NCBI RefSeq assembly: GCF_020497125.1
Contig: NC_059079.1
Span: 14,961,553-15,025,552, forward strand
Length of the DNA: 64,000 bases
Source of the DNA: Mauremys mutica
Taxonomy: Eukaryota > Chordata > Testudines > Geoemydidae
Reading direction: 5' to 3'
Both the position numbers and the translations under genes were made by a program. The notes under the pieces are model-generated. The model was given only the letters and a program-made list of their open reading frames with translations. It had not been told where the DNA came from and made no database searches. Positions 58,656-64,000 of the stretch are shown here, in pieces. Position 1 is the first letter of the stretch. Each line of letters starts with the position of its first letter.

Positions 58656-59945
58656 ATGGACCCTGCTCAGCTCCATACCGCAATCGTGGATGTTTTAAAC
58701 ACCTCGCGCACTCTCGTGCAGTATATGCTGAACCAGGACCTTCGAACCGAGGCGAGTAAGAGGCGGATACGGCAGCGCGGCGATGACAGTGATGAGGACG
58801 TGGACACAGAATTATCTCAAACCGCGGGCCCCGGCGCTTTGGAGATCCTGATGGTAATGGGGCAGATTCTATCCATTGAACGCCGATTTTGGGCCCGGGA
58901 AACAAGCACTGACTGGTGGGACCGCATTGTGTTGCAGGTGTGGGACGATTCCCAGTGGCTGCGAAACTTTCGCATGCGTAAGGGCACTTTCATGGAACTT
59001 TGTGACTTGCTTGCCCCTGCCCTGAAACGCCATAATACCAAGATGAGAGCAGCCCTCACAGTAGAGAAGCGAGTGGCGATAGCCCTGTGGAAGCTTGCAA
59101 CGCCAGACAGCTACCGGTCAGTCGGGAATCAATTTGGAGTTGGAAAATCTACTGTGGGGGCTGCTGTGATGCAAGTAGCCAAAGCAATCACTAAGCTGCT
59201 GCTACGAAAGGTTGTGACTCTGGGAAACGTGCAGGCCATAGTGGATGGCTTTGCTGCAATGGGATTCCCTAACTGTGGGGGGGCGATAGATGGAACCCAT
59301 ATCCCTATCTTGGCACCGCAGCACCAGGGCACCCAGTACGTAAACCGGAAGGGGTACTTTTCAATGGTGCTGCAAGCACTGGTGGATCACAAGGGACGTT
59401 TCACAAACATCCACGCGGGATGGCCAGGGAGGGTTCATGACGCTCGCGTATTCAGAAGCACTACTCTGTTTAAACGGCTGCAACAAGGGACTTACTTCCC
59501 AGACCAGAAAATAACAGTTGGGGATGTTGAAATGCCTGTCGTTATCCTGGGGGACCCAGCCTACCCCTTGATGCCATGGCTCATGAAGCCATACACAGGC
59601 AGCCTGGACAGTGGTCAGGATCTGTTCAATTACAGGCTGAGCAAGTGCAGAATGGTGGTGGAATGTGCATTTGGCCGTTTAAAGGCGCGCTGGCGCACAT
59701 TACTGACTCGCTCAGACCTCAGCCAAACCAATGTCCCCTATGTTATTGCTGCTTGCTGTATTCTCCACAATCTCTGTGAGAGTAAGGGGGAGACCTTTAT
59801 GGCGGGGTGGGAGGCTGAGGCAAATCACCTGGCCGCTGATTACGCGCAGCCAGACACCAGGGAGATTAGAAGAGCACACCAGGAAGCGGTGCGCATCAGA
59901 GAAGCTTTGAAAACGAGCTTCATCAATGGCCAGGGTACAGTGTGA
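58656..59945 (+). CDS. HARBI1-like Harbinger transposase (DDE nuclease)
   Basis: Catalyses cutting and joining of the Harbinger ends; in this superfamily it needs the Myb-like partner for nuclear import and DNA binding. I choose ATG 58656 (MDPAQLHTAIVDVLNTSRTL, 429 aa; A at -3, G at +4) over the in-frame ATG at 58506 (479 aa), because the second Harbinger element has its start in the same context (63129). The N-terminal region has a helix-turn-helix-like LWKLATPDSYRSVGNQFGVG. The DDE_Tnp_4 catalytic residues are D212 in GGAIDGTHIPI, D300 in ILGDPAYPLMPW and E336 in MVVECAFGRLKARWR. The frame is intact and the stop is followed by AATAAA at 60040. Length fits the family. The protein has every expected catalytic residue, but whether it is expressed cannot be seen. 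Confidence 0.93.
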   Translation: MDPAQLHTAIVDVLNTSRTLVQYMLNQDLRTEASKRRIRQRGDDSDEDVDTELSQTAGPGALEILMVMGQILSIERRFWARETSTDWWDRIVLQVWDDSQWLRNFRMRKGTFMELCDLLAPALKRHNTKMRAALTVEKRVAIALWKLATPDSYRSVGNQFGVGKSTVGAAVMQVAKAITKLLLRKVVTLGNVQAIVDGFAAMGFPNCGGAIDGTHIPILAPQHQGTQYVNRKGYFSMVLQALVDHKGRFTNIHAGWPGRVHDARVFRSTTLFKRLQQGTYFPDQKITVGDVEMPVVILGDPAYPLMPWLMKPYTGSLDSGQDLFNYRLSKCRMVVECAFGRLKARWRTLLTRSDLSQTNVPYVIAACCILHNLCESKGETFMAGWEAEANHLAADYAQPDTREIRRAHQEAVRIREALKTSFINGQGTV

Positions 59946-60039
59946 CTGCTGTGTTTGTTGATGAACACCCAACCCCCTTGATTGACTCAGTCCCTGTAAG
60001 CAACTCCCCCTCCCCCTTCGAGTACAGCTTACTTATGCA

Positions 60040-60077
60040 AATAAAGTCACTCATTTAAAAAGCATGAATTCTTTATT
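60040..60077. terminator. Facing polyadenylation signals of the Harbinger genes
   Basis: AATAAA on the plus strand at 60040-60045 serves the transposase (stop 59945). TTTATT at 60072-60077 is AATAAA on the minus strand and serves the Myb-like gene (stop at 60165). The two signals face each other within 40 bases, so the convergent transcripts would overlap at their 3' ends. Confidence 0.7.
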
Positions 60078-60164
60078 GATTCATTATAAAAAGAGGGAGA
60101 GAAGTAAGGGTGTGCTTTGGGAGGAGGAAAGGAGGGATGGAGAAGGCCATTAAAAAAATAAAAT

Positions 60165-62252
60165 TCAGAGTAACGACATCCTTCTGGTTGGGCTGTCCAC
60201 GGGGGTGGAGTGGGCGGGTGCACGGAGCCTCCCCCCACGCGTTCTTACACGTCTGGGTGAGGAGGCTAAGGAACATGGTGAGGGGGGAGGGTGGTTATAC
60301 AGGGGCTGCAGCGGCACTCTGTGATCCTGCTGCCGTTCCTGAAGCTCCACAAGACGCCGGAGCATGTCAGTTTGATCACGCAGCAGCCCCAGAGTTGCAT
60401 CCCGCCACCGCTGATCTTCCTGCCGCCACCGCTGATTTTCCTGCCGGTCTTCCTGCCGCCACCTCTCATCTCGGTTGTCCCTCCTGTCCTCACGTTCATC
60501 CCTCCTGTCCTCACGTTCACTGGCCTCTTTCCTGTAATTTGAAACCACGTCCTTCCACTCATTCAGATGAGCTCTTTCATTGCGTGTAACTTCCATAATA
60601 TCCGAGAACATCTCATCTCGCGTCTTCTTTTTCCTCCGCCTTATCTGTGCTAGCCTTTGGGATGGAGGAGGGACGCTTGAAATATTTGCAGCTGCATGAG
60701 GGAGATAAATATTTAGAAAGATACATTTTACAGAACAATGGTTATACTCTTTCACAGTGAAAAGCACTATTCACCTTACATAGCACATGTGATTTCCCTA
60801 CAAGGTCGCATTTTTCATCTTAATAGTGCCTGCTTGCAACTCTTGGGTTACAGATCTCAGACACAGGTCCAGGCATCAGGATTCAGCTTGCATGCGGCCA
60901 TGGTAAGCCACTGTCTCAGTGATTTACCCCTCCCCCCCAACGCATGGCTAATACCACGCTAGCTCCCTGCTAATCAACAACCTTCCCCCTCCCCCCCACC
61001 CACTGCTTGTCCGGTAGCTTGGGGAAGATCGCCTCGCCGGTGACCAAACAGAAAAGATCATCGGCATTTCACTCCTCCCCTCCCCCCGCTTCGCTACGTG
61101 CAGGAAAGTGTTTTTTTTAAGCTGCTGCATTCCACGAACCCAGTAGAAAAATGGCCACCCCCCCCTTACTTAAATTCCTGATTTCTAACCAGGTTATCCT
61201 GAACGATATCACTTTGCTGAGGATAACAGAACAAGATAAAGAGCGCATGCTTCTTGAATGCCAGCAGTCACCGGGACCATACGCCGCTATGCTTTGCCAC
61301 GCAATGATACCTGATTACTTGCTACATGCATGGCATGGTAAAGTGTCCTACCATGGTGGGCGGAACAAGGATGCTTTGCCCAGAAACCTTCTGCAAAGGC
61401 TTCTGGAGTACCTACAGGAGCGCTTCATCGAGATGTCCCTGGAGGATTTCCTCTCAATCCCCGGACATGTTAACAAACTTTTCTAAGTAACTATACTGTC
61501 TGCGAATGCGTCCCAAGTCCTCAGGGCAAATCAATCATTAAAAAAGGCTTGCTTAAAAAACACTGTTTGCTATTTGCAAAGGTACACTCACCAGAGCTCC
61601 CTTCCATGGCGTCATTCTCTGGAATAGTTGCTTGTGAGGGCTGGGAGCAGGGTAATTCCGTCAGGGTGATAAAAAGCTCCTGGCTGCTGGGGGTCACGGA
61701 GTGCTGTGTGCTCTCTGCGAGGTCTTCCTCCTCTTCTTCATCTTCATCTTCCCCGTCTGACATGGCAGAGATTACAACCCCCACCTCGGAATCCACGGTC
61801 AGGGGTGGGGTACTTGTGGCGCAGCCCCCTAAAATTGCATGCAGCTCAGCATAGAAGCGGCATGTTTTTCGACCTGCCCCGGACCTTCCGTTTGCTTCTT
61901 TGGTTTTCTGGTAGGCTTGTCTGAGCTCCTTAACTTTCACTCTGCACTGCACGGAGTCCCTGCTGTGGCCTTTATCCGTCATAGACTTAGAAATTCTTTC
62001 AAATACTTTTTCATTTCGTCTTTTGGAACGCAGTTCTGTTAGCACTGAATCCTCTCCCCATATAGCGATCAGATCCATTACCTCCCGAGCGGTCCATGCT
62101 GGGGCTCTTTTTCGATTCTCAGGAGACTGCATTGTTAACTGTGCTGATGAGCTGTGCGTGGTCACCTGTGATGATGAGCTCTCCACGCTGGGGAAGCAGG
62201 AAATGAATTTCAAAAGTTCGCGGGGCTTTTCCTGTCTACCTGGCCAGTGCAT
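60165..62252 (-). CDS. Myb/SANT-like Harbinger accessory protein, two exons
   Basis: DNA-binding partner that, in Harbinger elements, recruits the nuclease to the transposon ends. Exon 1 is 62252-61592 and exon 2 is 60691-60165. The donor ctctg|gtgagtg and acceptor ctcatgcag|ctgca fit the consensus. Exon 1 ends after one codon base and exon 2 enters at the second base, so the frame is kept. The join gives 395 aa. A trihelix/Myb_DNA-bind_4 domain spans about residues 50-135 (AWTAREVMDLIAIWGEDSV ... YQKTKEANGRSGAGRK). An acidic run (DEDEEEEEDLAE) follows, then in exon 2 a basic RRRKKK cluster that could be a nuclear signal and a highly charged coiled-coil-like part (about 248-345, repeated RWRQEDQ and EDRRD units). 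Met41 (62132) is an alternative start closer to the domain. The intron (60692-61591) contains the third frame on the other strand. Confidence 0.85.
61151..61486 (+). CDS. Third Harbinger open frame, 111 aa, function unknown
   Basis: It begins MATPPLLKFLISNQVILNDI with a good start context (aaaaATGG) and ends with a proper stop at 61486. It lies wholly inside the intron of the minus-strand Myb-like gene and on the opposite strand. Composition looks like a folded protein: Leu-rich helices, ERMLLECQQSPGPYAAMLCH, a central YLLHAWHGKVSYHGGRNKDA and C-terminal LLQRLLEYLQERFIEMSLED. The middle and end loosely recall BEN domains (hydrophobic helix, G-K-x-x-x-x-x-G-x-x-K-x-x-L-P, amphipathic helix), but I rate that as a weak guess. 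Alternatives are a captured host fragment or a fortuitous frame. No transmembrane segment or signal peptide is visible. Confidence 0.55.
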   Translation: MATPPLLKFLISNQVILNDITLLRITEQDKERMLLECQQSPGPYAAMLCHAMIPDYLLHAWHGKVSYHGGRNKDALPRNLLQRLLEYLQERFIEMSLEDFLSIPGHVNKLF

Positions 62253-62498
62253 CCGAGTTGAGAATGCTGTCCAGAGCGGTCAGTGGTGCACTGTGGGATA
62301 GCTCCCGGAGGCCAATACCGTCGATTGCGGCCACACTAACCCTATTCCGATATGTTAATACCGATATTAGCGCTACTCCTCTCGTCGGGCAGGAGTACAG
62401 AAACCGATTTAAAGAGCCATTAAAATCGATATAAGGTGCCTCCTAGTGTGGACGGTTGTGGCGTTAAATCGGTTTTAGGCTCCTAAAACCGATTTAAA

Positions 62499-62518
62499 CG
62501 CCTAGTGTAGACCAGGCC
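62499..62518 (-). repeat. Harbinger right terminal inverted repeat
   Basis: The minus strand reads GGCCTGGTCTACACTAGGCG. Just inside it, cggttttaggctcctaaaac and further accgattt units form short internal repeats that mirror the aaaccggttt motif near the left end. Confidence 0.88.
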
Positions 62519-62527
62519 TCAGATTCT

Positions 62528-62622
62528 ATGCATCCGATGAAGTGGGCTGTAGCCCACAAAAGCTTATGCTCAAATAAATTTGTTAGTCTCTAAGGTGCCA
62601 CAAGTACTCCTGTTTTTTTAGA
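62528..62622 (+). repeat. Hammerhead-like dispersed repeat, sister family
   Basis: gcatccgatgaagtgggctg, then tagcccacaaaagcttatgc and tttgttagtctctaaggtgc. The order equals that of 50984-51118 on its minus strand: CyGAnGA, a GUGGGCU/AGCCCAC helix, xAAAGC, a UUAU loop, GCUC. In this copy U4 of the core is C and the G of GAAA is A, but a C occupies the presumed cleavage position. It sits 10 bases after the end of the first Harbinger. Confidence 0.65.
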
Positions 62623-62749
62623 TCCGTTTGTAAATCCCAAACGGCAGCTGTGGAATCCTGCAGCAGCCCAGGGCCAATACCTGTGTCAGGAAAGGGAGGG
62701 ACTGCACAGGAGTAGCTCTGAAGCAGTTACATCCAGCAGCCTTCTCACA
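62623..62749. other. Short spacer between two Harbinger elements
   Basis: No gene or known repeat is recognised in these 127 bases. Confidence 0.5.
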
Positions 62750-64000
62750 GGGTACGTCTACACTACGGGACTATTCCGAATTTGCATAAACCGGTTTTGT
62801 AAAACAGATTTTATAAAATCGAGTGCGCGCGGCCACACTAAACACATTAAATCGGTGGTGTGCGTCCGCGGTCCGAGGCTAGCGTCGGATTCTGGAGCGT
62901 TGCACTGTGGGTAGCTATTCCCTAGCTATCCCATAGTTCCCGCAGCCTCCCCTGCCCCTTGGAACTTCCGGGTTGAGATCCCAGTGCCTGATGGGGCAAA
63001 AATCATTGTCGCGGGTGGTTCTGGGTAAATGTCGCCAGTCACTCCTTCCTCTGGGAAAGCAACGGCAGACAAGCATTTCGCGCCTTTTTTCCCTGGATTG
63101 CCCTGGCAGATGCCATAGCATGGCAATCATGGAGCCTGTTTTGCCTTTTGTGCCTGTCACCGTATGTGTACTAGATGCCGCTGACAGTGGCGATTCAGCA
63201 GCGCTACACAGCAGCATGCTTTTGCTTTTGCATGACAGCAGAGATGGTTATCAGCCATACTGCACCATCTACCAATCCATAAATTGGTAATAAGATGATC
63301 ATGGCTACCAGTCCTTTTGCACTGTTCCATTTGCTGCTGTCATAAGTGCCCCTGGCTGCTCTTAGCCAGGGGCGCAAAAGCCAAAATTGGGAATGACTCC
63401 CTGAGTCAATCCCTCCTTTTTGGTATCTAAAAATAGAATCAGTCCTGCCTAGAATATGGGCAAGTGTACTAGAGAACCACTGTATCAGAGAACCAGAGAG
63501 CACAGCTGCTCTGTGTCAGATCCTGCAGAAATTATGAGCTGTATGCTATTCACAGGGGGTGCTCCTGCAACAACCCCACCTGTTCATTTCATTCTTCCCC
63601 CAGCCTTCATGGGCTACCGTAGCATTGTTCCCCCACTTGTGTGATGAAGTAATAAAGAATGCAGGAATAAGACACAGTGACTTGTTAGTGAAGGCAGCCT
63701 CCAGCTGCTATGATAGTCCAGACAGGACAGTAAGGAGTGCATCCCTCTGCTAGTTCAGGGGCACTTGAATCTTTTCTTTACACATGAAGGGTGGGGGCCG
63801 ATCGAGCTCAGCCCCCTGTTGCTATGACGATGATGGATATCAGCCATACTGCACCATCTACCAGGAAAAATTAGGACCAGGCACCCTTGATCGACCTGAC
63901 AGATGCTAGTACGCATGGTTACCAGTCCTTTTGCACTGCCCCATGTGCCAATAGGCTGATGATGACGATGGGTATCAATCTTATTGTACCATCAGCCACC
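62750..64000 (+). mobile_element. Second Harbinger-family element, runs off the window
   Basis: Starts GGGTACGTCTACACTACGGG, identical to the first element's terminus. It stays closely similar for about 250 bases (through gcctgatggggcaaaaatca) and recognisably similar up to the start codon (63129). After about 35 codons the sequence departs from a transposase and becomes an array of decayed G-Y-Q-x-[YF]-C-T modules. The left flank (tca/aca) gives no clear TTA. The right end is outside the window. It is probably a non-autonomous or chimeric derivative. Confidence 0.85.
63129..64000 (+). pseudogene. Harbinger-start fusion to decayed G-Y-Q-x-Y-C-T repeat protein
   Basis: ATG 63129 lies in the same context as the first element's transposase start and gives MEPVLPFVPVTVCVLDAADS. 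It continues through SSMLLLLHDSRDGYQPYCTI and meets two stops in a row (63288-63293). Module 2 (DDHGYQSFCTV, Gly codon at 63303) resumes in the same frame. Module 3 (DDDGYQPYCTI, 63835) and module 5 (DDDDGYQSYCTI, 63970) share a second frame, and module 4 (HGYQSFCTA, 63917) is in a third. Five copies of a fixed peptide pattern with stops and shifts between them indicate a once-coding tandem-repeat protein. Function is unknown; the transposase-like start is inference from alignment by eye. Confidence 0.65.

Larger units (their letters stand above)
58283..62518 (+). mobile_element. Complete coding Harbinger (PIF) DNA transposon
   Basis: The left end is GGGTACGTCTACACTACGGG and the reverse complement of the right end is GGCCTGGTCTACACTAGGCG, sharing the core GTCTACACTA. 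Flanks are TTA (58280-58282) and TCA (62519-62521), a TTA duplication with one change. At 4236 bp it carries a DDE nuclease (plus), a two-exon Myb/SANT-like partner (minus) and a third small frame (plus) within the partner's intron. The two main genes converge, with facing polyadenylation signals at 60040-60045 and 60072-60077. Long frames without stops suggest a recently active copy, or one whose frames were kept intact. Confidence 0.92.

Noticed and set aside
60110..60589. 159-codon plus-strand frame
   Set aside because: It is the antisense shadow of exon 2 of the Myb-like gene; its Pro/Leu repeats mirror the charged repeats of the minus strand.

Overview
The window looks like intergenic or intronic DNA of a sauropsid, most likely a turtle. 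The evidence is the repeat content: CR1 LINEs in several lineages, tRNA-derived SINEs with a CR1-like tail, MIR/CORE-SINE relics, many Harbinger-type MITEs with a GTCTACACTA core and TTA/TAA target duplications, hAT elements with 8-bp duplications, and a protein-coding Harbinger element of the kind common in turtles. A crocodilian is the main alternative. I see no host exon that I can support. Every recognisable coding region belongs to a mobile element.

Layout. 1-14 kb: mostly unrecognised sequence with old MIR and CR1/L3 fragments, a nested pair of Harbinger MITEs (6957-7640) and an inverted pair of hammerhead-like repeats (12091-12247). 14.35-17.91 kb: a decayed hAT transposon on the minus strand, carrying a Tigger-like MITE inside it. 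21-24 kb: a tRNA SINE, a relic of a non-CR1 LINE reverse transcriptase, a CR1 fragment and LTR-like sequence. 27-30.7 kb: a CR1 split by a Harbinger MITE, a hAT MITE and a second CR1 lineage. 34-38.5 kb: small DNA-transposon MITEs and MIRs. 40.8-41.3 kb and 48.4-48.64 kb: two very GC-rich hAT MITEs with perfect 8-bp target duplications. 46.9-47.7 kb: an LTR-like unit between 31-bp exact direct repeats. 48.85-50.47 kb: a minus-strand CR1 with a damaged active site. 51-56.5 kb: a SINE, MITEs and microsatellites.

The right-hand end holds the most informative sequence. A 5'-truncated CR1 with an open reverse-transcriptase frame (56.68-58.19 kb) is followed by an apparently complete Harbinger element (58283-62518). 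That element carries an intact HARBI1-like DDE nuclease on the plus strand, a two-exon Myb/SANT-like DNA-binding partner on the minus strand whose splice phases match, and a third small open frame (111 aa) on the plus strand inside the partner's intron. The nuclease and Myb-like protein are the usual pair needed for Harbinger transposition; the third frame is not part of the textbook layout. A second Harbinger-family element starts at 62750 and runs off the window. It shares the terminal region and start-codon context, then changes into a decayed array of D-G-Y-Q-x-[YF]-C-T modules.

Everything here is by eye. Repeat boundaries without a stated target duplication are approximate, and family names are given only as far as visible motifs allow.
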